The notes below the pieces were generated by a model. The model did no database searches, was not told the origin of the DNA, and saw only the letters and a program-made list of their open reading frames with translations. From Guadua angustifolia (taxonomy: Eukaryota > Streptophyta > Magnoliopsida > Poales > Poaceae): DNA of 64,000 nt. Positions 31,463-42,531 of this stretch are shown one piece after another; position 1 is the stretch's first letter; each line of letters opens with the position of its first letter. A program made the position numbers and the translations under genes. The stretch lies in NCBI GenBank assembly GCA_036346375.1, contig JAYEVE010001842.1, positions 123,760-187,759 on the forward strand, written 5' to 3'.

Positions 31463-34400
31463 TCAACCCATGCCATTGAAAGGCGAGGTCCAGTTGTTCG
31501 AGTACCCGGTCGCCGGCGCCCTCGCGATGCTCACCATCGACGCCGTACCCTGCGACAGCTGGTACCCGCTCCTCGCCGCCGCGTATGGGTCGGCGGCGCT
31601 AGCCATCGTCATGGCGTCGTACCCAATGAGCTTCCCCTCGTCCCCGTAGCTGCAGGTGCTTTCCTGGTTGGTGGCCGTGCTGCTGTGACCCTGGTCGGCC
31701 ACGACGGAGCTCGCCGGCATGAAGAAGGCGTTGCCGCCGAGGCCTTGGTACCCGCTGGTGCCGTCTCCGCCGCCACCACCACCGTTGTAGAACGTCGATC
31801 TCGACGACGTCTGGAAGAAGTTGTTGGCGGCGCTCCCGAGCTGCAGCTGCTGGAGGTTCTGCAAGCTGTGCGCGGCGGCCGCGACGGCGGCGTCTTGCTC
31901 GGGCTTGCACCACCCGCGGGACGGCTGGGCGTACGGGTAGTGCACGGAGAGCGGCGACGGCTGCTGGAACGCGATGGTCGGCCAGCCGTGGTGGTACGAA
32001 GCGTAGGCGCCCATCCCGACGTCGGATATCTGGGAGATGACACCGCCGTCCATGTGGGCCCGCCAGATGGTGGCGCCGGCCTCCGGGTGCTCCGCCGCCT
32101 CCTTCAGGCACCTGGCCGCGCCGCCGACCGGCAAGGTGCTGCTCTCGAGGATGCTCTTGACGTCGTAGCGGCTCATGTCGAAGTTGGTGACGGCGTTGAG
32201 CCCGCGAAACTTGATCGCGGCGATGTCGTAGGCCTCCGCCGCCTCCTCCTCGGTGCCTACGTACGAGAGAATGTGCACGATCAGCAAGCATGATTATCTA
32301 GGGTTGTTTCCCAATGCGTGTGTTCTAGCTAAAATGTTGCATGTCGCATGCATGCATGCATGGAGGGTGCAAGCTGTGTGATTCAAAGCACTAGGTTTTT
32401 CTACTGGGCCTTGACTCCATGCCCCGGTTTTCTTAGACAACTTTCAGACAAAAACTTGGAAATATACACTTGGGACAAAGTTAATGAAGTGATCACTATT
32501 TTATGCCCCACAGGGCAACATATAGAAGATATATAAACCTTCAGTTCTACGAGACGAAGATTCCAAGAAATGTGACTAAATAAGTAGAGGTCGATGACTT
32601 AGATCTTCGAGACATAGCACTATGAGTAGTCATTAATTAGTTTTAAGGATCTTCATTAGGAGAGCAATTTGGTTTCAATGAGACGGTTATTTAAGTAGCT
32701 TACTGAAGGTGCCTAAGTAGAGATCCTTGTTTCCTGCAACCCTCCCTATTCTTGCTTGCCACCTCCCATGCTGATGGTGCCTGATAAAAATATAGATTTG
32801 AAATTAGAACGTCGAAACAAGATATATCACAAAAAATTAGATAGCGCTATTAGCTAGTATATGAACTGTGCATTGACACTCGATGTTCAGTTAGTTACAT
32901 ATTTAATTAGATTCCTAATAATGTGAAAAATAAGGACAAGCACATATCAGACGAAAGATGTCGCCTTCTATTTGTACATTAATTATTATGTAGTGTATAA
33001 TTGACTTACCTAGTTACTCCGCGATATTTAGATGCACCACGAGAAAATCCACTGCTATTCCTGCATTGGATCATGTTAGTGTCAGTAATCTTCCAAAGAG
33101 TTCGATAATTCATACGATGAACATCAACTAGTACCTTCTTAGGTATGCAATATACTCTTACCTGGTCATGTGTTTCATTTCCTCCACCTCCTTTTCATAG
33201 TTACTTATCTGCAGTGAAATTTTACAAAAAGAAAAAGAAAAAACAATAAATGCAATAAAAAAGAAAACAATAAATGCAATAAAAAAGCGCACACAATAAT
33301 TAATGCAAAAACTATATAAAGGGTAGAAACTTAAAATAATCCGTTAATAACATCAATATATAGAAAAATTGTAGAACTTGCTTACTGGGAAATTCGTTGT
33401 TGTACTTGTGCCCCAATACTTGAGAGCTGCCAGATCATAAGACCTTGCTGCCTTGTCCTCCTTGTCATAGCCACCTATGTATTCATGAATGCAATGACAA
33501 GGTGCAGTCACTAGAAATAGTAAAATACAGTTAATTAATGAAAATAAAACTGCAAGAGATAGGCGCATGCATACCCAGATAAACTGCACATTGTCAAGTA
33601 TATTACAGTGTCATTCCCGGAAGCAATAGGTGAAGGCGGAGTGTTGATGGAACAGAAGATAGAATGCTTAATCAGTACTGTAAGTTGTGTACATATTGCA
33701 GTGCAACTGATGGAAGAAAAAAATAGTACTGCCGTTGATTACCTTGTTTACCCTTGCGACTCTGCCCTTCTCTTCTACAGCTATTGTCCCAGAGATGAGC
33801 CTCGTAACGCCCTGTCCATCTATGTCTGAAATCGAAAATTTCAAGAACAGATTAAAAGCTCACAAATATGCCAGTTGTTTCAAGACCATAACCACATCGC
33901 CAAGAATATGAAATATACTCGTCACTAAATTGTAGGTCTATGACTCTACGTACTTGTGTGCAATACTGAGAAAAATAAGCATAAATATACTTATATATAT
34001 GGCTTTCGATCTGCGTGATTAGTCAATGTAATCACAGTATTGATAATAGCATATGAACTAGTATTCCAATTGTGACTCCTTTTAATTTCTTAGTAAATGA
34101 TCACTGTATATACTTCTCAATAAACTTAACATCTAGTAAATCGAATGGCAGTAGTAAACTAGTAATCATTGTTCCATATGAACAACTAGTTTGATTGTGT
34201 CACGTTCTCTTAGTCAAAAACTCTATATATGCTCAATCAACTCATTTTCCAATTAAGCATTCATCACATAAACTACTAGCTCATAAGCAAAGTAGCATAG
34301 CCAATGTCTCGATCGAACGATTACATTAATTATTTATATTCGTAGCTACTATAGATCCGAGGATAGCTTATGTTCTCGATAGATTGATATCTCTCAACTA

Positions 34401-35496
34401 AACAAGGACATCATCATTTTCTAATTACCTAACGCTTGAGTACTAGACCACCAATTTGAAATGAACCAAGTAACCAACAACATCGATGAACAATATGTAG
34501 CATAGACAGAAACCGAGATGTTATAACCTTGTTACACCTCGATATATCGAGGTCCTTTGCCCGAACGTGTCGATGGACTTCCTCGGGACGGCTTCCATCG
34601 CACAGCCTCCGGGCGAATCCATGGCGCCACTCGCCCGCTTGTTCTCCGACGAGGTGCTCTCCGAGGCTCCCCCGCTGGCGCTGGCACCGCCGGCCACAAC
34701 CATCGGCAGGTGTGAGCCCATGCTCATCGAGAGCGCCAGGCTCTGCGAGCTCCCCGCCGCCACCGTGCCGTTCCTCCCCAGCGCGTCGGAGCAGCCGAAG
34801 CTGCTCGCGCTCGCGTCGGTGCACATTTCCTCGTGAGGTTGCGGCTGCTGCGCGGGCGGCTGCGTCTGTGGCTTGGGCACCTGGTTGTTCCGGAGCCAGG
34901 TCTTCATCATGGAGAACTCCGTGGTGTTGCTCCCGCTGTTGCTGTTGGTGCTGCTGCCCATTGGGACTACGGAGAACAAGAAACCGCCGGTCTGATCTTG
35001 CTCGGAGACAAAGGAGTTGCCGCCGAGGAAGTCCTCCAGCTTCGGCTCGGTATCCTCCACGACCATCTTTCCACCGCCGCCGCAGGCGCTCGACCCGACG
35101 AGCATCGACAGCTCGGAGGCGCTGCCGTTGTAGTCCAAGCCTCTCATATTCCAATCTGCACCCACATCGAATATCAAGAATCCATGACAGGAGAAGTGCA
35201 CCATATAATACAAGCTAGCTGGAGATCGATCATCAGGTATATGATAAACGGGGTGCATGCAGCTTTTTCCTCTCACCTTGGGTTTCTTGAGCGCCCCTAT
35301 TGAAGGCCTCCATGGTACCGTATGAATCGTGATGCCCTGGCACGCCTAGGTGCGTGTCGGACGCTGGCTGCGTCGGCAGGCCATAGAAGTCAGTGGCACC
35401 GGAGATGTCCATGACGGCCGGAGGCGAGCTATCCTGATGAGGCTGTGGGTCTTGGCCGGAGAGCGAGAAGCCCAGCCAATTGTTTGTAGAAGCCAT
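31463..35496 (-). CDS. BBM1-like: BABY BOOM/PLETHORA-clade AP2 transcription factor, with linker nonsense codon
   Basis: Nine exons were rebuilt by splice sites and frame: 35277-35496, 34528-35155, 33743-33825, 33575-33583, 33386-33474, 33162-33208, 33010-33060, 32704-32780, 31463-32256. They total 1,998 nt, giving 665 residues. The protein starts [15 protein letters not shown] and carries PKLEDFLGG (about 111-119), [25 protein letters not shown] and two AP2 repeats (about 278-343 and 371-435). It ends [10 protein letters not shown]. These motifs mark the euANT/BBM group, nuclear DNA-binding regulators of embryogenesis and meristems; the C-terminus and N-terminus resemble rice BBM1 from memory. 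Repeat 1 has KGKQ (usually KGRQ) and ARSYD (usually ARAYD). The exon 6 model uses a donor inside the normal exon, because reading on to the usual donor (33135) meets TAA at 33158-33160. Confidence 0.88.
33158..33161 (-). other. Nonsense codon that doubles as a splice donor
   Basis: After HMTR the family normally continues QEYIA-LRR. Here the glutamine codon reads TAA (33160-33158), and the sequence becomes AG/GTAAGAG, a near-consensus donor. Splicing there joins AG to the G of the next exon, restores an arginine and deletes nine residues of the inter-repeat linker in frame. Confidence 0.85.
33575..33583 (-). other. 9-nt microexon (VYL) of the AP2 gene
   Basis: TTTATCTGG lies between TGCAG and GTATG on the minus strand. 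With one flanking base on each side it encodes V-Y-L-G, exactly filling the gap between exon 3 (...KGKQ) and exon 5 (GYDKEDKAA). A 9-nt exon at this place is characteristic of ANT/BBM-type AP2 genes. Confidence 0.9.
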
Positions 35497-35689
35497 TTTA
35501 TGGAGGCCGACAGAACAGTGGGGTTAGCTGGTTTCTTTCAGATCAGAGCAGTGAAAGCATTGGTGAGGAGAAAGAGGGGAGGTGTAGTTTTTCAGAGGCA
35601 GCACTAAATTTTGGGTCAATGTCAAGAGGGCAGGAGAGGCCAGAAAAAATATCCTGATCACCACCTGAGAGGAAGGGAAGGGGGGTATG

Positions 35690-35697
35690 TATTTATA
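35690..35697 (-). promoter_or_regulatory. Putative TATA box of the AP2 gene
   Basis: TATAAATA on the minus strand lies 194 bp upstream of the start codon, with a pyrimidine-rich probable leader between. No other TATA-like octamer was noticed closer. Confidence 0.55.
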
Positions 35698-36055
35698 AGA
35701 ACAGAGAAGCAGTAGTAGTTATGTTTTGTTTCTTTAGAATAAGCGGTTTAAGGAGGGAAATTGTATTACTTAGGTCATGGGATGGATGGCAAAATAGCAA
35801 GAAGAAAAAAGCTACTTCACTCCATTATGACAAGGGGATAAGTCAAATTTCCATCCATCATAAAAACACCCGAAAGTACAACAACTGAAGCACACACATC
35901 TCTAAGCAAGCATATAACGACGGCCAGAAATTTGATTTTAATAAAATGTCAAGCATATAATAATTAGCAAAAACACAAGAAATTTGGGGTGCAGTTTTAG
36001 AGCACATGGAGATTAATTGGGTTTGGTTTGCTTTAGCCATAACCAGAAACACTTA

Positions 36056-36345
36056 GGGTATGTATAATACGACCATCTCAGCTTGCTTTTAGCTTGTCCA
36101 CGTCAGCTTTTTCTATATAGAAGAGTGAGAGAAGAAGAGAGAAAAGAGAGCTGATGAGAGAAGAAGAGAGCTGACTCTTATTTAGTAATAAGTATTACAT
36201 GGGAGTATAGGTAGATTAGTTATGTACAAGAGAGAGAAGATAATTATTGCACAACATCTAAAGCTAACTTTTAGAGATAGCTATTGTATAAACTGGCTTT
36301 TAGTTTACTATTAACCAGTAGTGAGCTTTGCTATCATACTTGCTC
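36056..36345. mobile_element. Tourist-like MITE (PIF/Harbinger type) near the AP2 promoter
   Basis: The ends GGGTATGTATAATA and TATCATACTTGCTC are imperfect inverted repeats (10 of 14) with TTA duplicated on each side (36053-36055, 36346-36348). The 290-bp length and composition fit Tourist MITEs. It lies about 360 bp beyond the putative TATA box of the AP2 gene. Confidence 0.65.
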
Positions 36346-36348
36346 TTA

Positions 36349-38215
36349 GGATGATTTCTTAGGGGGAAAAAAGCACTCTAGATGTTTAGATGGAATTAAT
36401 GTAGATGAGCTCTTAAACAAAATGGCTAATTGCATGCCATTGGTTTCTGAATCAGTTGTTCGTAGCATTCCAAAGTTCTATGGAAACCTCGTCATCTGAA
36501 AATTACCAATGTGGAAAACCTAAACGAAAGCTTACTTATTCAAGAAGTTCCAAGCATGCCATGCATGCATCGGAAAAGCTCAAGCTGTAAATGAGCCAAC
36601 ATATCCTTGGATCTTAATCCAGCGGCAGAAGAATCCAGTAAGACGTGCACGCGCCAGCCATTCATGCGTCCATGCTGCATGCACGTGTGTGCTAGCTCAG
36701 GTCCGGCGCTGCGGACGGTTCGTCTCTTCTCGTCGAGAAAAGAAAGAAATGGAACTAGCGGTAGCGGAGTAGAGAAGAGAAGCAAGCGCTCAGGCGCGCG
36801 GTCAAACCGCCTGTAGAAATCGATCTCTGACATGTACGCGTCGTGCGCCCGCGCGCGTGCACATCCCTCTTCCTCCGAGTTCCAACCCAAGCGCCACCGC
36901 GCATACATATATGCATGCATGCACCTCATGCTATCTACGCAGGGAAAGGTAGCCTAGGCTTGTTCTTGCATGCGCTTTCTTATTATACGCGTTCCGTGAT
37001 GCTTTCGAGGTAAATCACTGGATTGCATGGACTGGTACAACCTGCTTGGACCCTAGCTCGCACATTTCGCAACTACTGGCACGTAAATTTCTGGTACGTT
37101 TTAGCAATTGCATGCTGCTCTTCTTTAAGCCAGTGATAGTAGTATCTCTCTATATGTCCCTGGATGAGGAGATGGATCGCTTGTAAGTCGTAACTCGTGT
37201 CACCTTCAGGTGGAGTAGTACGGATCTTCAAGGTTAAGTCCAAGAAATTCAGAGTTTAGCCATATATGTGTTATTAGTTACGCCTTCATTTCAAGCTAGT
37301 GTTGATTTCCGATAGATACAGACTGTAGAAATTTATTTGATATTTTTCACTTCTTGAACATAAAGCACAAGCGGATGTACATCAAAACCTAGCTACTTGC
37401 TATATTCCGAAACGCAAGACTATTTAGACTGAAAGTGTCAGTCTAGTGTGAAGCTCACTCTGATCATATTATATTTCGTTCTAGTGTTATCTTTTCTTGA
37501 TCATTCCTTGGTACTACAATCAAATGATCCAAACCCACTGTCTTCCCCGCATCACTCGGGCGTCTCTCCCTCTCTCTCTCTCCGTGTCGAGAAATGCCCA
37601 TCCAACCCCAAAGAGTGAGAAAGGTTATCCCTAAAGGAAGGTCACGGTGACTCCGAATAAAGTACAGGAGCTGGGGTTGCAAGCTGTGCCCTCTACGAGG
37701 ACACACACCCTTGTCATCCGGGCACACCAGAGAGGAGATGAACAGTACTACACGCTCTAAAGGAGTGCCCTAAACGTTTCTGCGAACATGCCTGATCTAT
37801 CAGCCTCAGGCCCGCTCTTCCTCGATCTCGCCGGCCGGTACGACGCATGTGCAGCACTGCAGGACCATACATGCATGATCACAGGGAGAATGTGTTAATA
37901 ATGTTACTACAACTAGCTAGCTAGCTTGAGCATTAATGGGATATAATTAAGTAGCTACAACTTACAAACAGGGTGTGCCAATTTATATCATTGCCATTTG
38001 CCAATTTGCTCCCGTTATTTGTACGTATACATGTATACAGGTCGCAATGTCAAACATGCTCTCATGTACGTCAGTTATTACAACGGCATTTACATAAAGA
38101 ATAACAATACTGTGTCAGGCCGGCGTACCGATCGACTTGCATTCATGCATGCTAGCTCTCCGTCCAACAAGAGAGAATATGTCGCGGTTGCTCCGCGCTA
38201 CGGCACTACTTGACT
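36349..38215. other. Upstream intergenic region of the AP2 gene
   Basis: No gene could be supported. The stretch contains GCATGC/ATGCATGC runs (36550-36680, 36910-36925), a (CT)n run at 37570-37582, and short unsupported ORFs (minus strand 36540-36929 and 37464-37727). It probably holds regulatory DNA of the AP2 gene. Confidence 0.4.
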
Positions 38216-38223
38216 CTTCTGAG

Positions 38224-38525
38224 CAGGAGCGGAGACAAGGGGGCGGGCAGGGCCTGCCCCCAAGCGAAAATAAATTTAATTAGCTAGTAATTAGTAATTA
38301 TGTGCATATTTGAATTTTTAAATTTTGGTTGGTTACCATGGTCCTTAGACCCCCTAACCGAGTTTTGATTAGTCGTGTGTATATTTGAATTTATTAGCTG
38401 GTAATTAGTAACTATGTGTATACTTGAATTTCTAAGTTTTGTATACTTAAAGAATAATTGTATACTATGATAATTTTTTGTTGGTCTATATGCCCCTCTA
38501 ATCCAAAACCTTAGCTCCGCTCCTG
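38224..38525. mobile_element. hAT MITE with CAGGAGCGGAG ends
   Basis: The TIRs CAGGAGCGGAG and CTCCGCTCCTG are perfect inverted repeats. The 8-bp duplication CTTCTGAG is exact (38216-38223 and 38526-38533). The 302-bp interior is noncoding. The ends match those of the larger hAT relic at 42532-45955 (CAGGGGCGGAG), which could be a source of transposase. Confidence 0.9.
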
Positions 38526-40320
38526 CTTCTGAGAGCGAACTGCTGCTACTGGTGGCTGCAAGTGCATATCCATGCAGGCACACAACTAGCAGTGTTGTAT
38601 TTTCCACGGTGCACGTGAGAGCCGTGTAGGCTCCCCATGCACGCACACACTGCTCCTACATGGGATCCTCCTCGGCCGCGCGCGCCCTCCCCACCGTACG
38701 ACGGCACGAGTAGAGTATCCACGGCGCGAGTAGAATATTGCCGCTATGACCGGTCCGGGGCTCGGTTCCCGTGCTTCTTGCCGAAGCTTTGACCGTCAAA
38801 GCAGAGTAGACACTAGACAGCCCAAAGGGGAGGGTAAAAGTGAAACACATGCCGAGTTAAGGACATATACAGTTTTACGGGCTATATATAGTCCACTATA
38901 ATACTTCTTTATACTATCTACGAGATAAGACTAAAAACAATCTATATAATAAATTGTTTATATATTTATCTATAATAATCTCTTATGCAATTGATATATA
39001 GATTTTCTATGCAATAGTATATACATATAAAAGTAATCTATACATCTGTCTATTAAATAATACAATCGACAACGTCTTGTTCTCCTCGTCTCTCTCATTC
39101 ATATCATCTAAAATTCTACATGATATACGCTTACATAGAGCTAACATTTACTACTCTACATACCCTAAGTCACAGCTCGCTCGCCCGCTCTTCGTTGAAC
39201 CGCAGATTAATCTGGTGGTGACCACGTTTAACTCCCTCGGTTATGCGCATACGGTTTAATTTAAGATTCAATAAGCTCATATAAGATCAGTGGTCATACG
39301 CCTCCGTCCAAGGGGCAGAAACAAAATAAGGACCACACCTGTACGTGTACTCTTGCATGCAGTGGCTAACCCAACAAAGGGCTAGCTCGTCTGTACGCTT
39401 GTGTACTCTTGTGTCCATGCATGCGTGCGCACCCTCGCGTTTCCTCGCTGCACGCGGGCGGGCTCGGTTGTCTCGGCCACATATTACATTATATGTTTGT
39501 GTTGTTAAATTATTTTAATATAATATGATCTAAGTAAATTATAGAAAGGTTCTTATAATAAAAGGTCTAAGTGTGATGGTTGCTAGACCAAAGTATTGAA
39601 AATCTATGGGTGAAATTCCCTCTCCTCTCTCTTAAAAAATGTAACAAATAATTTGTGTGCTAATAATAGATTCTAACTGTAGTGCTTTGCATGGTGTTTC
39701 AGTTTCATATGTGTTGAAAATTAAAGCCTACTTAATTGATGCCTAGTGCTGAAAATTAAAGGTTGCAGTTTCTTGGGCAAATATATACTTCAGCATGAAA
39801 GAGTTGGTACTGCGCCTATAGATGTATGCATGAGTTTCAGCTATTGAATAGATATTAAAGCTTCGGTTTCATTCATTAATGGATATTAAATGAAGGCTTT
39901 TGGTTGGCTTAATATTAATCATGAAGGAAATTGATGTATTTAGTGGGAAGAGTCCAAGGAAACTTACATATTTAGTGTGAGGAATTTCTCAGGCTTCTCT
40001 CTTCCTCGCACTGGCTTCTTCCTTGGCTATATAAGATCCTAGTGTGCATCTAAGCAAAGAAGAGAACTGAGCACAAAAAGAAATAGTATACACATAAGAG
40101 AAAAGGAACAGAAAACTTCTCTGACCATTGAGGGAAGTATAAAGGTTAAGAAGAAAGAAAAGAGAGAAAAATTGATATACAAAATATTATTAATAAGTCT
40201 AAAGGTGGGTTTATATTTTTACACATATAAAGAATAATTTATACTTCTATATATATATATATATAAAGGTTGCTTATTCGGTTCAATCAAATGACCTGCC
40301 CGATAATAAGCGTTAGCAAT
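38526..40320. other. Intergenic, repeat-like, no supported gene
   Basis: An AT-rich stretch at 38870-39070 has partial inverted structure. A promoter-like CTATATAAGATCC at 40027-40039 is followed by A-rich leader-like sequence, resembling an LTR fragment, but no paired LTR, TSD or coding region was found. Confidence 0.35.
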
Positions 40321-40329
40321 TGGTATCTC

Positions 40330-40625
40330 TGATCAGACTCGGCATGGGCCGGTAGTATGGTTGGTTGCTGGCGCACAGCCCCATGACCTCACAAGCCCGC
40401 AAGGCCGGAACTCCGCAGCAACGCGGCCGCGCCCCGGCCTGCAGTGCCGTAACTCCGGAACTAGGCGGAAACGCGCGGTGGCCCATGTTGATGAGCCTGA
40501 TATCGCCCTGTTGATTGGCTCGGCGCGAACGCAAGGCGTGGCGCCGTGGCATGGCCGCATCCGCAAGGGTTAATTCGCGTGCTTCGCCAGGCGCACAGCC
40601 GCACAGGTGCTTCAACTCAGATCGA
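40330..40625. other. GC-rich island with ORFs on both strands, origin unknown
   Basis: A sharply bounded GC-rich segment of about 290 bp lies in AT-rich DNA. An ORF runs on plus (40361-40573) and one on minus (40313-40615). I recognise neither. Codon-like GC content resembles captured coding or foreign DNA, but nothing specific supports this. Confidence 0.3.
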
Positions 40626-41589
40626 AGGGAGGGAAATTCGAGTAGCCTCGTTCGGGTGGCTCATTTCTAGCCGAGATCTTTATGTATGGATTGAGATTTT
40701 AAACTTTTAAAGTGTGAAAACACAAAAAGTACTGCCTAGCCATTCTTTTTTTTTTTGTTTTGATGGAATAATCCGAACGGTTTAACCCGTGATGTGGCGG
40801 CCACCGACTGCTTGCTGCCGAACCATTATAGACGCTACTGCAATTGCCGGATCCCAACCGGCGGCGACCGTATCCCTTAAAGGCAATTCATACAAGTATG
40901 TTGTAGCATGGTGACACTGCAATCTGTACGAGAAGATGGCAGAACTTGAGTCTCCCCTAAAAATACTTACCACACTCAAACAAAGAAACATTTGCCTTGA
41001 TCAGCAACTTCTGTCGGTGGTAGTGAGAGTGCCCATGGAGTTAGAGCTAAGCTTTCCCACCTTGACTGCACTCCGGAAACATAGAAATCTGGTTGTATTG
41101 TGATGGCTTGGCTAGCTACACTTCCACACAACTCGGTTTGACGAGTAAGGTCAGGCAATTAAGTCGGCCTTGTGTTAATTAGGCAGAGCCGAGCTTCGAT
41201 TAAGTTCTTAAATGTTTGTTACTATACCCTGAGAATGTAACGATCACCTAGGTACAAAATTCTCTCAAACTATCCTATATATCGTGTTGGTTGGAGAAGG
41301 AGTCTTAGAATTGAGGCCTAGTGCCATGTCGTTGTAGCTCTTTTGGAACTATTTTAGTTCGTCGTTTGGTGCATGTATGGTTGGCTTTAGAGCCGTTTGT
41401 TCGTTTCGTTGTACTTTTGGAGTTTGTATCTGTGGCTGTATTCTCCTTGTGGGAAGAGGCCGGATTGTTTTCCTTTATCTAAAAAAAATCCTATATATCG
41501 TGAAGGATTTATTATGTAATTAATCGTGCACTATTCAACTGTTGCATCACTACGTTACTTTTACATCGTAGAGTTAACAACAATATACG

Positions 41590-41945
41590 ATGCCATATCA
41601 GTTAATTCGTTCAGTAACATGTATTAATTACTGGATACAAAACTTGTTTTTCAGGTGGTATGCATCATGCATGCTGTTGCTGTCCCTCCGTGACATGGCG
41701 CGCGCCTCGATCCGTTCTGTCCAAGAAGTGGCGCAACCTGAGAGCGCTGCTCGTAGGCTCGAGCTCGACGCCTCTTCCATCGCAGACCACCTCGACGACG
41801 CAAAGGCAAGTTCTCCGGCCTCGCCGAGCCTGTCGCCTTCTCCCACTCCGGCCCTGGCATCAAGCCAGTGAAGCCATCACACTCCCGCTACGGGGACGTG
41901 CTCGACGGTGAGCTGAAGGTGACGAGCTAGCTGAAACACCTGGCG
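41590..41945 (+). pseudogene. Unrecognised gene fragment
   Basis: Sequence near 41809-41934 reads KFSGLAEPVAFSHSGPGIKP and then HSRYGDVLDGELKV before a stop, in a GC-rich context unlike its neighbours. This looks like a decayed plant coding exon, but I cannot name the family. Flanks are AT-rich and no splice model was possible. Confidence 0.35.
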
Positions 41946-42531
41946 CCAGGACGTCATCGACTCAAGAGGCTTGACATGGACATAGGGACCGCGCTTTAAT
42001 TTCCTAGACAACTAATTCCAATGACCTGCTTGCAGAAGGAACCGGATCTAGAGACAAAAAAAAAACATTGAAAACAGTACGATGAGACTCCAATTTTACG
42101 AAAGAAAGTCAAGATTGTAATGCTAATATAGAACGTTAAGAACCACGTCATGTCATACTCATTGGTCATGAACTTTAGTTATTTTCCACTTATAGTGAAA
42201 CTAAATGAGAACATTATTTATATCCTATATTGCACAAACATGTAATTTCTCCAAAAAAAATCATTATGAAATTCTCAACTACTTACATAAAAAATTGAAA
42301 GGAAATAGTAAAGTGCAACATGTGTGAAGAAAGGCTCATTTAGGTTTTGATTTATTTTCGCATATTTTACCGTACACACGCAGATTACGCTTTTAGACAA
42401 TGTGGCCAAACGTTGGGCGGCACATTGTGTTAGATTATTTGGGTTAAGTCCATTTAATTAAGACAAATAATTCTTAGAAAATCTCAAAAGCCCACCTCAT
42501 GAGGAGGCATGTGTACTAACAATAGTACCAC

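Noticed and set aside
31599..32291. Long antisense and alternate-frame ORFs over the last BBM exon
   Set aside because: They are shadows of GC-rich coding DNA. The minus-strand frame with AP2 repeat 2 and the [10 protein letters not shown] end is clearly the real one.
34429..35303. ORFs of 156-241 residues overlapping BBM exon 2
   Set aside because: Alternate frames of the serine/glutamine-rich exon. They lack conserved motifs and ignore the splice sites.
37464..37727. 87-aa minus-strand ORF
   Set aside because: It spans a CT microrepeat, shows no domain and has no gene-like context.
41280..41490. LINE 3' end (CTTTATCTAAAAAAAA tail)
   Set aside because: A short A-tract after a GT-rich stretch is suggestive, but no reverse transcriptase, endonuclease or target-site duplication was seen.
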